Positions 15,001 through 30,000 of a DNA stretch of 64,000 nt are shown here, piece after piece; positions within the stretch are counted from its first letter, which is position 1; every line of letters begins with the position of its first letter. The position numbers and the translations under genes were made by a program. The DNA is from Anastatus disparis (lineage: Eukaryota; Arthropoda; Insecta; Hymenoptera; Eupelmidae): NCBI GenBank assembly GCA_017163975.1, contig JAFFSR010000251.1, positions 6,200,001 to 6,264,000 on the forward strand, written 5' to 3'. The notes beneath the pieces were generated by a model that searched no databases, had not been told where the DNA came from, and worked only from the letters and a program-made list of their open reading frames with translations.

Positions 15001-18000
15001 TAACAATATTTGTGATCCGAAATTCTGATACACATCTAATGAGTCATAAAAAGTAACGGCAATACAAGTTATTGGTCATTTATAAAGCTATAATTTTTCA
15101 GTGATAAAACTTAGACCATTGAGTGCATCGTGGAATCCTCCAAGGAAACCGGAAGTAAAAGTAGATAGGCCTTCTTACTTTGCAATATACGATAGAAGAA
15201 ACAACGTTTCTCTCTTCAGCGGTCATATTGTCGATCCAAAAAACAATTAGTCAATGTCAATATAGAATTAATTTTTTTTCTTTGCTGCAGCTTTTTTATT
15301 ATTAACTGTAAAATGTGTTTAAGATTTTCTACAAAAATGTATCTTACGCAAAGAGAAATTCTGTGTGACACATAATTACATTATATTTCATTTATATAAT
15401 ATCGAATAAAATTTTTCTAAAGAATTATTTTATTATATTAGCATTAAATGTACAAAAACTTCTATAGAAAATAATTTATGAAAAATATATTAAAACCAAC
15501 ACTTTTTAAAATTAATATTGTATTGTTATGCTGATCATCTTAATCCTTTCAGAACAGAATTTTTATTTGATCATGAAAAGTTCTGATAACTATTTAGCGA
15601 TGATAAGAGTTCATTTATTAAGCAATTTTTGCGATAAAAAAATTTTTTTTTCACTTTTTTCTTCTCAATTTTTCTCAGTTTCTATCAAAAATATAATAAC
15701 TTAGGCCCTCAGTTTGAGATCGAAAATAGTCCACTTCAATCTCATACACATATTTTTTTTACAAAATTTGAAGCCACTTTTGCACAATTTAAAAAAAAAA
15801 TGTCAATGCACATTGTAATGTACATTGGTTCTGAAAGGGTTAACAAATTCATGAAAAAGGGAAATTCTTAGAAGTAAATGAGTTTTTTTCTTTATTAATC
15901 CAATCATAATTTCATTTCATTAATTCAAATTGAATTATTATACTTCGTTTATATAAAGTTATAAATTTAGAATAAATCATAACTACAAGACCGTTAATAT
16001 AAATCTATGCGAAAAACACCTTTTACTAGAATTTTAATCTTATTGTATTATAAAAATTATATAAGTACTACAATAAAAGACACCTTTAGATAAAGGTATC
16101 ATACTCTAAGCTTCTGAATTAATTTTTTTAAATATTTTTTTGTAGATTTTAAAGATTAAACGAAGTAGAAAATGTTTGGAAATTCAAATTAGCAGTATAC
16201 AGAAAATGATATATCAATGAAATTATTTATTAATAAAATCATAATTTTTATTTTTACACATTTGAAAAATTTGTTTATAATATTTTTAATAAGGAGACAT
16301 TGACAAAGTTTTTTAAAAAGTGAAAAGTGGTGCATTTTTTACTTTTGGTTTTGCAAGTATTTCAATATTGAAAATTTTATAATACAAATGATTAATGATA
16401 TTAAAAATTTATCATCTTGTTAATTACTTTTAAAAAATTGTAATTAGTGCAAAATTTTGTTTATTCACAAAAAACCTTCATAAATGAATGCATTTAGGGA
16501 AAGTACATTTATACTTTCAAATGTTTTTCATCGAGTATTATAAAAAAATAAAATATTACAATTATTCACTAGTACAGACGTTTTCACAAATTTTTTTAAC
16601 AGTTTAACAAATAACTTTAACTGTCTTTTCGAATGATTGCGTTTACGTTATTGTTTTTTTGTCACAAATGTTTCGTTTTTCTTTTTAGAAGTAGGACAAT
16701 ATCAGACTTTATGCTTCGGGCACTAGGACAGAGAAAATCCACATTGACTGCAATTTTTTTTATTTTCAAGTTATTGAAACATAAATCTCAATACTATTAT
16801 GAGGCGAAACAAAAAGAAAGGTTATTTCATCGACAATAGTCAATGAAAATCATTATCCGTATCAATGATAGACTAATTGTTTTTACTTTCGGATACAATT
16901 TCTCCTTTGAGGTTTAGATTTTTTATATTATTTATATTGTATCAGTTTATTGTTTCTATTCTTTTTATTATTATTCGAGCCGATTAAGATTAGGATTTCA
17001 TTAAAAGCTCGATTGCTGTTTTTGTCTTATTGAGTCGATTTTTCACTCTAATCTTTAGAATATTTCTAAACATCGAATTTAACATTTATTTTTTCGTAAT
17101 TTTTTTTTTTGTTTTTCAGTCATCTTTTATCTTTTTTGTGAGTTTTAATTTTATCTTCTCTTGAATTGAAAAAGAATCACTTAATCATTGATTTCTTTAT
17201 TTTAAAAGGATTTTCATTTTCTGTAGGCCAAGTTGTAATTCGTCTCGTTTTGGATCTTGAAAGTTTTGATTTTCAAAAAAATGCGTTATATATTATATAT
17301 TTTTTTACATGAAGATTATTTTTGACGAAAATATAATTTTTCAGAGCTACTCCCTACATTCGCTTCAGCGAGTTTCCGTCCAGAAGAGGATCCAGAAATT
17401 AAAGTGGACAGACCGTCCTATTTTCAAATAATGAACAAAAGAAAAAATATTTCCCTGTTTAGTGGACACGTTGTTGAGCCAAAAAGCAACTAATTAATAA
17501 TGCACAAAATTCATACATTGACATTACGATGCTTATATACAACGGAGCTTTCCAATGGGTTCTGGGATTTGGACTTGTGCAATCAGCATATGAATCCAAT
17601 GCTCTGTCGAGTAAACCACTTAAAACCTGAAACTTTTTAGCATGTCAATCCAGTGCTCTACCAAGTGAACCACTGAAAACCTGAGACTTTATGCTTTGGA
17701 CACTCGGAGAGAGAAAATTCACATTGATTGGAATTTTTTTTTTATTTTCAAGTTTTTTTATTGAGTCTTTCTTTTTTTCTCTAAACTTAAGAATATTTTT
17801 TACCATCGCATGAAGCTTTTATTTTTTTGTACAATCTTCATTTCTCAGTTATCTTCTACCTGTTAGTTAGTTTCGGTTTTACCTTCTTTTGAATTGAAGA
17901 AGGAATCACCTAAAGTTAATTTCCGTATTTTAAAAAGATTTCTTTGATTCTCTATAAGCAAAGTTGTAATTTGTATTGATTTGAATCATGAAAGTTTTGA

Positions 18001-21000
18001 TTTTTTTAAAATTATGAGTTACATATTATATATTTTTTTACACGAAGATTATTTTTGACTAAAATATAATTTTTCAGTGGTAAGGCTCATTAAAGGTCGT
18101 TCAGAGATTATCTCTCCCAAAAAGCATATGATAGTGGACAGACCGTCTTACTTTCAAATAATCAACAAAAGAAAAAATATTTCTCTGTTTAGTGGACACG
18201 TTATTGAGCCAAAAAGCAATTAATTAATTTTTTGATTATTAAATTTTCGGGAATTCAATAAAAGTTATGAAATTCATTCATGTTTTCTTATTATTAAACC
18301 TTAAAATTAGCATTTGAAATATCATTTAACAGTTATTCAAATTATGTAATATAAATTTATAAAAATGTATGGATTGCCAAATCCCTTTTCCCTTTATAAA
18401 AAATTAATGTGTGTTTAATTGTCGACAGTTTATTCTGTCTATGATTGGTCGAAATGGTTAACGTTGATGTTTTATTTTCTGTTGACAGCAGAACCTATTT
18501 TTAAAAATCATAAAGCTAACTAATCTCAAGCCGCATAGCGACTGTAGTCATGTTCTGTTCATTAAAAAATATAAAAAATATAACTTAAATTATGTGTTTA
18601 TACAAATAACGGTGAATTCATCATTAAAATCTACAATTTAAATGTGATTAAATTTATTAAACTCTACAATATGAATTTTAATTAGAAAAATATTTAAAAA
18701 TTCGCATCCCAGATTTTATTAAAACAATGAGAAATTTTTTTTCACGAATCCATATAAAAATATTGTAATTAGATTGCAACAGATAATTTTTGAGGTCAAT
18801 AGGATTAATAACAATAATTTTTTATCATACAGGTTGATCATACATTTTTTTAAATTATAAAATAAATAAATTATCGTTATTTGAATAAAGACTAATATTT
18901 ATTGAATTATAAAGAAATTATCATTATTAGATTCAAATACTTATAGATCCAAAATTATTGAACATATCATAGATATCGAAAGAATGTTTTTTTTTCAATC
19001 AGCAAACGAATCCAATGCTTTACCAAATAAACCACTGAAAATCCGAAATTTTATACTTCGTGCACTAAGATAAAGAAAATATACATTGAATGCAATTTTT
19101 TTTTTAATTTCATGTTGTCTTATTGAGTCTTCTTTTTTTTCTCTAACCTTAAGAATATTTTTTACCATGGAATTGAGCTTTTATTTTTTTTTGTACAATC
19201 TTCTTTATTTTTCTGTTATCTTCTACCAGTTAGTCGGTTTTACTTTCGTTTAAATCAAAGAAAGAATCACCTAAAGTTAATTTTCGTATTTTGAAAATAT
19301 TTCTTTGATTTTTTCTGTAGGCAAAGTTGTAATTCGGCTTGTTTCCAATGTTGAAAGTTTCTATTTTCAAAAAATTATGAGTTATATATTATATATTTTA
19401 TTACATAAAGATTATTTTTGACGAAAATATAATTTTTCAGTGCTAAAGCTCGCCGTCAATCATTCATATATTAAATCTCCACGAAAGTATCCAGTAATGA
19501 AAGTGGACAGACCGTCTTATTTTGAAATAATCAATACAAGAAAAAACATCTCCCTATTTAGTGGACACGTTTTTGAGACAAAAAACAATTAATTAATAAC
19601 AAAAAATTTAAATATATTTTTTAATTATTAAATTTCCAAAAATTCAATAAAAGTTATGAAATTTATTCATGTTTTCTTATTATTAAACCTTAAAATTAAC
19701 ATTTGAAATATCATTTAACAGTTATTCAAATTATGTAATATAAATTTATAAAAATGTCTGGATTGCCAAATCCCTTTATAAAAAATTAATGTGTGTTTGA
19801 TTGTTGACAGTTTATTCCAATTGTGTTCCGTCCATTAAAAAATACATTAATAAGTATTTATACAAATAACGGTAAATTGTTCATTAAAGCCGACAATTTA
19901 AATGCCTTTTAATTTACTAAACTCTGCGATATATATTATAATTAGAAAAGTATCTAAAAATTCGTATCACAAATTTAATTAAAACTATGAGAAATTTTTT
20001 TTCATGAATACTTATAAAAATACAATGCTTTCTCTAGGAGAAAGCAAAATTGTAATTATAGATTGCAACAGACAATTTTTGGAGTCAATAGGATCAATAA
20101 CAATATTTTTTATGATAAAGGTTGATCATATTTTTTTAATTATAAAATAAATAAATTATCATTATTTGAATAAAGACTGATTTTTATTGAATTATAATGA
20201 AACTATGATTGTTAGATTGAAATACTAGATCCAAAATTATTAAACATATCGTAGATATAAATAAAAAATCTTTTTTGCAATCAGCATACGAATCCAATGC
20301 TCTACCAAGTAAATTACTGAAAACCTGAGACTTTTTGCTTCGGATACTCGGAGAGAAAATTCACGTTGACTGCAATTTTTTTTTTATTTTCAAGTTGTCT
20401 TATCAAGTCTTTCTTTTTTTCTGTAACTTTAAGAATATTTTTTACCATGGCATTAGGCTTTTATTTTTTTGTTCAATCTTCTTCATTTCTCAGTTATCTT
20501 CTACCTATTAGTTAGTTTCAGTTTTACCTTCTTTTGAATCAAAGAAGGAATCACCTAAAGTTCATTTCCGTATTTTAAAAAGATTTCTTTAATTTTCTAT
20601 AGGCAAAGTAATTCGTCTTGTTTTGAGTAATGAAAATTTTGATCTTCAAAAAATAATGAGTTATATATTCTATATTTTTTTACATGAAGATTATTTTTGA
20701 AAAAAGTATAATTTTTCAGCGCTATTGCTCCCTATGATTCAGTCAGCAAGGTTCCCTCCACAAAAGGATCCAGAAATGAAAGTAGACAGACCGTCTTATT
20801 TTGAAATCATCAATACAAAAAAAAACATCTCCCTATTTAGTGGACACGTTTTTGAGCCAAAAAACAACTAATTAATGATGCAAAAAAAATTAAATATGTT
20901 TTTTAATAATTAAATTTCCAAAAACTCAATAAAAGTTGTGAAATTTCATGTTTTCTTGTTATTAAACCTTAAAATTATCATTTGAAATATCATTTAACAA

Positions 21001-24000
21001 TTATTCAGATTATGTAATATAAATTTATAAAAATGTCTGGATTGCCAAATCCCTTTATAAAAAATTAATGTGTGTTTAATTGTTGATAGTTTATTCTGTC
21101 TATGATTGATCGAAAAGGTTAACGTTGATGTTTTGTTTTTTGCTGAAAGCAGAACCTATTTTTAAAGATTACAAAGCTAACTAATCTAAGAGCGTATGCA
21201 TGCCCTTAAAAAGAATTGCCATTTCAGCTAGAATCTAGTAATTGACGCGCCGAGTAAATTATATAAATTTAACCAATGTATCAATAATTTGCAAGTTTTT
21301 ACTTGAAAAAACATTTTTTTTTAAATACAATCTAGAAAATTATTTATAAGATAAAACATTCGCTTTAAGTAAATAAAAATTTGACGTTACTTATTCATTA
21401 ATTTTTAATATACATTTACTAGTATCGTTACTTTTCGATAAACCTCTTTATTCATGGCTATGTTATTGCTGCCAGATTAACTGAGTCATAATTGTTTTAT
21501 AAAATTTAAATTGTTTTAAAATATATTATTCGTTTATTTATCAATTTTCTTTTTAATTTCAAGAATTTATTAACCTTAATCGAAGTTATGTTTCAGAGAT
21601 AAAGCATTTGTCTCTGCATCCTCATAACTATATATCTATACTGCATATTTTTAGTTATGTCTATTAGAATTTGCATAATTTACTTTCTTATAGCATGACT
21701 GAATCTAACTCAATCTTAACACTTTTTCTCTTTTTATATAATTTCAATATAAAACAATATTATCAACAAATTTGCACATGTCAGCCATTTGGAAGCTTAC
21801 TTTTTTTTAAATAATAAGTCATATTGAAGATATTTTAGTCAGCAAAGTACACTTGTTATATTATTAATCAATAAACTACTCAACTTTATGCAACATTTTG
21901 TTAATTTTATTGATATGCTACATTTCTTACCGTTTTATGTAAACATGTTCCGTCCATTAAAAAAAAGTAAATATAACTTAAATTGTGTGTTTATACAAAT
22001 AACGGTGAATTATCCATTAAAACGACAATTTAAATACGTTTTACTTTATTAAACTCTACAATATGGATTATAATTAGAAAAGTATCTGAAAATTCGTATC
22101 ACAGATTTTATTAAAACTATGAAAAAGTTTTTTTTCACGAATACACATAAAAATATTGTAATTATAGATTGCAACAGACAATTTTTGAGATCAATAGGAT
22201 TAATAACAATAATTTTTTATAATACAGATAAATCATATATTTTTTTAATTACAAAATAAATAAATTATCCTCATTTGAATGAAGACTAATTTGTATTGTA
22301 TTATAATTAAATTATCATTATTAGATTTAAATACTAGATCAAAAATTATTAAAAATATTTATACGTAGATATCGAAAAAAATGTTTTTTTTTATCTTTAT
22401 TGTATTTACATTGTCATTACGATGCTTATAAACAACGGAGGTTTCCAATGGGTTCTGGGATTCGGACTTGTGCAACCAGCATATGAATCCAATGCTCTGC
22501 CAAGTAAACCACTTAAAACCTGAAACTTTTTAGCATATGAATCCAGTGCTCTACCAAGTAAACCACTCAAAACCTGAGATTTTTTGCTTCGGATACACGG
22601 AGATAGAAAATTCACATTGATACAATTTTTTTTTATTTTCAAGTTTTTTTATTGAGTCTTTCTTTTTTTCTCTAACCTTAAGAATATTTCTTACCATGGC
22701 ATTGAGTTTTTATTTTTTTGTACAATCTTCTTCTTTTCTCAGTTATCTTCTACCTGTTAGTTAGTTTCGGTTTTACCTTCTTTTGAATTAAAGAAGGAAT
22801 CACCTAAAGTTCATTTCCGTATTTTAAAAAGATTTCTTTAATTTTCTATAGGCAAAGTAATTCGTCTTGTTTTGAATCATGAAAGTTTTGATTTTCAAAA
22901 AATTATGAGTTATATATCATATATTTTTTATAGCACTGCATGACACAAATTCGTATTTACACCACGCTTTTCCAAGGCATAAAATGCCTATTATTTAATA
23001 GTGAAAAAAAGTACCGTGAAAAAATTCTCACGTTTTTACACTGTTCAAATAATGGTCTCATATTGATTACATGAATATTTTTAAACATTCTTAAAAAGAA
23101 AATTTTAAAAATTTTTAAAATTTTTAAAATTTTTAAAATTTTTAAAATTTTTAAAATTTTTCATTTTTAAGACGTAAAATAATAAATAAAACCTAAACAC
23201 TCGAACCCACTGAAAAATGTAATAAAAAATATAATTTAGAAACAAAGGAAATGTTTTCAAGTATATATTATATCCCGAGAGGAAACATAGTAAGGCCAAC
23301 CGGCTTTGTAATCAGTGCCTTTTCCGAATAGAGTTAAGGTTTAAGCAGGGGTCTGTCACCAGGGAAAAGTCGGGCCTGAATACTAAAATCCTTACTTCAG
23401 GTTGGACTGAACAATGCCGGTGTATTTCAATTAATTTTTTTTACATTTTTCGAAAATACATCGTCGGGTTGGCGGAACGAGGCTACACGTCGGTTTTCGT
23501 TTGGAGAAGGGGACACCTCCATTTAATTTAACACGGAATTGTCCCCTTTTCCAAACGAAAATACCGCTTATACTTTGTTTAGTTGAAAATATACTATTTA
23601 AAAATCATAATTATTTTTTTTTTTTTTTTTTATTTATTATTTACGAAATGCTTAGTGTTTGTTTTTTTACATTTATCGTTTTTATTTCACATTATCTCAC
23701 GCCGTCAAATAATAGGTCATTTGCATCTTAATATACTATTACATGAAGATTATTTTTGACGAAAATATAATTTTTCAGAGGTAATATTTATAGGTCGTTC
23801 ATGGGTTATCTCTTCAAAAAAGTATATGAAAGTGGACAGACCATCTTATTTTGAAATAATCAATACAAAAAAAAACATTTCTCTATTTGGTGGACACGTT
23901 GTTGAGCCAAAAAGCAACTAAATAATGCCAAATATTCTAGTATGTTTTTTGATTATTACATTTAGAATAGAATTCAATAAAAGTTGTGAAATATCATGTT

Positions 24001-27000
24001 TTCTTATTATTAAACCTTAAAATTATTATTTAAAATATCTTTTAACAGTTATTAAATTATGTAATATGAATTCATAAAAATTTATGTATTCTCAAACACT
24101 ATAAAAATTAAATTTATGATTTTTAGTAGATGGAATGATGCTAATGCGATAGAAGGATTGCAATTAATAATTCTGATAGTTGATAAATCGTCGAACTATA
24201 ACTTATTTACTGACTTATGAAAAAACGATTTTCTATGTTTATTTTTATACATCATTATCTAAATCGACTTGATTTGCTATTTTATATAATGCGAACGCAA
24301 TCTTCCTGAATACAAAGTGAAACAAAAATTGAAATATCCGATTCTTCATCAAAATTCAAGTTATCTATCTATTTAACAAAATCGATGTACTTGGAAGCAA
24401 ACATGCGTATATAAAAACCAAATGCTTAATTTAGCTTCAGAAAATTGTATGTTACCCTTATTAGATCCATTAACTGCAACCCGACGTGTTTTCGACGACT
24501 AATGAACTAATAATGATATCTTATAAGTGTCAATTAACTTTCCTGTGAACACCATACCAATAATTATTTTGTCATTTATGTGACTGGCTTTTATAATTGT
24601 TATCTATGAAGACGATTAATTACATATTTAAATATAGTTAGTGATAATTTAATGAATTATTAATTATTTAAGTATTCGAAATTTTTTAGTGGTTGGTGTA
24701 CAAATTACCTCAGCCTTGGAACCTCAGAAAATAGTGATAGAAGTAAATAGACCATTTTACTTTGAGATTGTTGATAGAAGAAACAACATTGTTCTGTTCA
24801 GTGGTCATATCGTTCTACCTGAAATATAATTGATTATCCAATACTTCACTTTTTGTTCTTAAACATATAAATATCAATAAAAATTCAAAAATTGTGATTC
24901 CAAATATAATTAAATTTATTTTTTAATCGAATTTTTTAACTATTTATTAAATACTAAATAAAACATAGCTCAGTTTTTGTTTACAGTACTTCCACAATAT
25001 TTAAAATGGACAGTTAAAAAAAACAGACCTAATCCTACACACGACTGACTCTCAAGAAAGAGAAAAAAGTCATACATGCAAACCGGCTAAACCAAAGACC
25101 TTTTTTGGTTTATACTTAAACACGGTCTAAGATTTGCAACCTTATATGGTACAAGTCGGATAGGTACAGTAATTATACAAGGAAATTAAAAACTTTTTTT
25201 ATCAGAAGGAAATAACATTACGTGTAACATCGCAAAAGCATTATGAAATAAAGAATTAAAAGGAAATTAATTGATAAAAATTTAAAAAAAATAAAATAAT
25301 TGCAAATTATTAGTTGGAATGCAAATATTTTTTAGAATAATTAAAAATTTTTTACAATGAATCTGAATAAAATGTTTGGGTGAACCTTATATAATAGTTT
25401 TGGATTATGGAAATAAGTTTTTATACCTATAGATAAATTTCTTATTGAAACGTTTTGTCAGTACAGATCTATGTTTACTTAATTTTTTTTTAATTACTTT
25501 TGATAATCAGACAGTAACTTTCAATGAAAGTTAGTTTTCAGACTCATTGTTATTTTATGTTTTCTTTCGAAGGTTCTTGAGAAGATTACTCATGACCAGA
25601 TGCGAGAGTATATCGAGGCAAATAAAATATTGCATAACATGCAGACATGTTTTCGGAAAAATCATTCGATATAGAAAGCTGCACTTAAACTTACAGAGGA
25701 TATAAGGACGGAATTGGACAAAAAACTTATTACATTACTTTTATTCGATACGATAACACCTTCTAAAATATACTTGCAAAACTTAATTTAATGGGATTTT
25801 CCAGGGCCGCTCTCGTGTGGATTGACCCCTGTACTTGGGGGAAGGGAGCAAATGGTCTCCTCACGAAAACTGTAGTTGGTTACAAACCAATCTTGGAGTT
25901 CCGTAGGGATCGGTATTGGGATCCTCGTTATTTTGCCTATATATTAAATACGTTCGTGACGTTCTAGACTCTAGATGTATCGAGCATGTACTATGCAGAT
26001 GAACTTTACATTAATACACGAGTGCCTCGGGACAAGGTTAATGAGGGTATTTTTTCCTTACAGCGGGTGGCTAAAGCTATGTTGGAATGGGCGGCTAGTG
26101 CCTTATTAATGATTTTTATTTATGCTGGTGAGCAGACGATCGATCTTGGAAAAAGTATTAGCATTCCTTTTTCTAGTACTGTGACAAGTCTTGATGTTGT
26201 CTTATATAGCCTACAATTTCTCCATCGGTATACTATTGAGACTCTGCGGAAACAACTCGCAACCACTCTTCTGTTCCCTCACTTGGACTACAGCTCGGTG
26301 TTCATGTTCGATGTATCTCAAGAGTTAAAAAGACAGATACAATGACTGTAAAATGCTTGTATAAGATACGTGTTAGGTATAAGGATAAGTGATTAAATCT
26401 CTCCTTATAGAACTGTTCTGGGTTGGCTACGTACTGATTCGAAGAGTGTATTTTTAGATGTACCTATGTACAAAATCGTACGCATAAATACTTCGGACTA
26501 TCTAGTGAGTCTCTTCGCTAGAAATGTGCCTAGAGCAGCTTCTAGGGTCGAGATTAAAAACTTTGCAGTGCTTTTTATGTGCACTGAGACTAGAATGAAA
26601 TCCTTCCAAGTTCAAGGTGCGCATTTCTGGAATTCCCTAACTGCTGAGCTTAAGAACCTTCCATCTCTCAGTAAGTTTAAGACAACACTGAAGAGGTACT
26701 TGTTTGACCTCGAATAGAATTACTAGGACTTTTTATCTTAATGTGAATTTATATTGTTTTGTCTCATGTAGAATTAAGATATGCCCTGGTAGAAATGATT
26801 CCATTTAATTGCTAGTTAATCCCTAGTAAAAATGGATTTAATGCTATTTCTTGGCTTATAACCATTTTAAATGGGTAAATTTCTACCAGGGTGGATGTAT
26901 TTATTAGTATGAATGATTATTGAGTGAGTGAGACTGCTTTTAAATTGCTGTCGATATCGTTGATTTTATTGTAACATACAGACTTTGAATATTTTTATAT

Positions 27001-30000
27001 TTTTATGACTCCTGTTTTAATCTATTTTTATGTAATTTATTTTCGTAATCCATGTATTTTACGTACTGACTGATGGATATTGGTTAACTGTATTAGAATT
27101 TATTTATATAGTTGGGTACAGGATTACCGCATGTATTTTGTTCATCTGTGATATCACTTTTAAAGGGACTTATTCATAGACAGTATTACTAGATTTAAAC
27201 TACTGACTGAGATATCTTTTTGTTTGTAATTTAAAAAACTGCGTTATTTTTTTTTATTTAGACGCCTTTTTGTATCATATCATTATTGTAAAATAAATCA
27301 ATATCTAATCTTATTTTATAATAAGCATACAAATTATCTTATTCTTACAATACTAATATTTTTTGGCGACTATGCCTCGCTTCGGCCTTAAAAGCAGCTT
27401 ATTAGTTACTCCAAAAGTGCTGATTATAGATAGACCATTTTGCTTTTAAATATTTGATTCAAGAACGAAAATTTCTTTACTTACGGGTGTAATAGTTGAA
27501 CCGAAAAGCCACTAATTTTTCTTAGTTTTAAAATTATCTTCAGACTATTTATAAAAATTGTAATTATAGATTGGTGAACGAGATTTAAAATAATTTCTTA
27601 CTAACTAAACAAACTCTCCACACTATAATTAAAGATTAAATCATTCCAATTCATCATTTAATAATTAAATTACTAATCGTACGCAGAATAACAAGGGACT
27701 TAAGCTTTCTGCAATTTCATATTATGATTATTGTATGAAATATTATATTTAAAAATGAAATTTTAAATATTAAGAAATCTGTAATAACGGCAAAATCTTT
27801 CAGAATTTAAAGTTGTTCCCGTCAGTGCACCATTGCCGCCCTACGAATTTCTAGTGGACCGACCTTCCTATTATGAAATATTTGATTCAAGAAAGAACGT
27901 TGTTTTCTTCAGCGGCCATATCGTTGAACCAGAAAACAATTGAATGAATTAAATGATCATTATTAAGACAACGTATAAATACAGTCAAAATTTACTTGAA
28001 TCAGAATATTCTAAATGTGTTCGTAAATTACCAATAGAGATTATGTTTTTCGCGAATGACGTATTAGTTTGTAAGAAGACTGTTATGGCTTGAATAAAAC
28101 AATTTTATGTTGTCTATTATTCTCTGCACCAATAAGCATTAAATATATGTTATTGTTCACTTTGTTTCACGTGATCATTTTATTTTGGAACTTTCTGAAT
28201 CTGAATTATTGTTTTGAATATTGTAATTTTCTTGAATATCAGTCAATAAAAGTGTCTGGCAAAAATGACAATTTTTGCAACTATTAAATTATTATATTGT
28301 TTTATTTATAGACCAACTATGTGTACTTGTTTGGTTTAAGTTCTGTGTTTGGGAAGAAACTTTCAATCTGTAATCTGTGTATAGTGTTGATCATGTCTCA
28401 TTTATTGAATTTGTAAAATATTGTTATTTATACTTTTTCTTCAATATTTTGCTACGGATACTGTAATTGATGATATAAACTTTATCAATACATAACGCGA
28501 TAAAAACGGCATTATTGTTTTATTCTTGGTATTTTTTTTCTTAATTCTATAAGTTCAAATCTTTACAAAACATTCATTAATTCATAGTTTTTAATAATAA
28601 TAATAATAAAAAGTTTATTGAAATTCAAATATTTTATTAATAATTTTTTCTTTCTTTTCCTTGATAGTTAATTAATTTTAAAAAATACCGTTTTATATAA
28701 TTATAAATCTAATCATTGAAAAATATTATACAATAAATTATGACTTGAGTAGAATCATCAGATTTTCAAATTAATTTTAATCTTTACTAAAATCAAGATA
28801 TTTTTATTTTACTAGAAACCGAGATCATGACGGACTCGCTTATTATTTCCGCTGATTTATATGCTGATAAGCCATTCTTCTTCAAGATTAGAGATAGTAG
28901 CAAGAATATTGATCTCTTTGAAGGTCATGTACACAATCCATCTTCAAAGTAAAATCAAGTTATTTTCGTTATAAAAATTAATATGGTTTAATAAATATGA
29001 TTAATGAATGGTATAATTTTTTATTTCTCTTTTGTATCAGACTTTATAGAAAATATAAAACAGGCTTCAAAGTAAACAAACCTAATTAAATGAAAAAATG
29101 TTAGTTTATATTATAAATATGTTGGCAAGAGAAACTATAATTACTTTTAAAAAATTCGTTTTCTATTAGAATATATAAAATATTTTAAAAAATAAGTCTT
29201 ATCTCAAGTAACCTCGACACAATATGGTAATATGAATATTAAAACTAAAAGCGTATCTTTTGTAAACAAATCTTTTTGTTTTGTTAATCAACAAAACATC
29301 ACACACATATCTGCAAAGCTACAATCAATCGCTGATCGTTTAAAATTTGAAAGTAAACTAAATGTTCCAAGAAAAAGTAGGTTGATTCGATTCTTCTGAT
29401 TTTTTTAAAAATTAATTATATCTTTCCGATCGACTGAACGATATTTTAATATAAATTTATTTAACCAAACAACTTGATTTCACAATGGAATAATTCTTTT
29501 TATTAAATTTTGATTTATTCAATCCAATTGATCACCGCTACCAGCTTAAGTAACAATGCACTTATTTCTTCAAGGATTGTTAACATAATTTTACTAATAC
29601 ACTTAAATTCTGTACATAATCTAAATACAATTTTCTTTATTCTTTGTAATTAATAATAAAATTTATGCAATATCTTATTCAATTCTACTTCTCATTCTTT
29701 AAATACAGTAACTTTTCCATCCAATTTCTTAAAAATTTTTTTCAATAATTTGAAAAAAAATACTATTTAAAATAAAATAATATAACTTGTAAAGCTTTAA
29801 ATTTACACATTCCAGCTACTCAAAAATATATAATGCTGTAATTTATAAATGACGCTGAATATAACCGACTAAAAAAATAACCTACGAGTGGTACCCACAA
29901 TTTCGAAAAATTTATTCGGTATATTTAAATAATTTAAGCAAATATACAGGAAAAAAAACCATTTCTTTGGAAAAACGCGAAAATTGTCACGATTTACTTT

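Larger units (their letters stand above)
12523..15101 (+). other. Intronic spacer containing a relict exon and tRNA-like sequence
   Basis: Apart from the pseudo-exon at 13038 and the tRNA-like stretch at 14840, nothing coding is seen. The part from about 13690 to 14800 recurs at about 21255-22330, showing that large intronic blocks were copied together with exons. Confidence 0.55.
22931..23738. mobile_element. Inserted TAGCACTG element with TTA target duplication
   Basis: Other copies of the unit read straight from TATATTTTTTTA into CATGAAGATTATT. Here 808 nt intervene, flanked by TTA on both sides (22928-22930, 23739-23741). The left end TAGCACTGCATGACACAAAT matches the family at 6970 and 33726; the right end is degenerate. 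The inside includes a short minisatellite and a hairpin. The right end is only 40 nt upstream of the acceptor of the next exon. Confidence 0.7.
16690..23921 (+). repeat. Tandem array of exon-plus-intron units
   Basis: Five copies of a unit precede and include the exons at 17345, 18078, 19441, 20720 and 23779. Each has the phrase around AGACTTTATGCTTCGG, a TTGAGTCTTTC tract, a TAGGCAAAGT segment and a shared acceptor region (GATTATTTTTGACGAAAATA then TAATTTTTCAG). Downstream text with TCAATAAAAGTT also repeats in most copies. Units are about 0.7-1.4 kb. The last unit is interrupted by an inserted element (22931-23738). Confidence 0.8.

Noticed and set aside
22406..22642. Minus-strand frame with a repeated [12 protein letters not shown] phrase
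   Set aside because: Produced by the doubled tRNA-derived repeat; not a gene.
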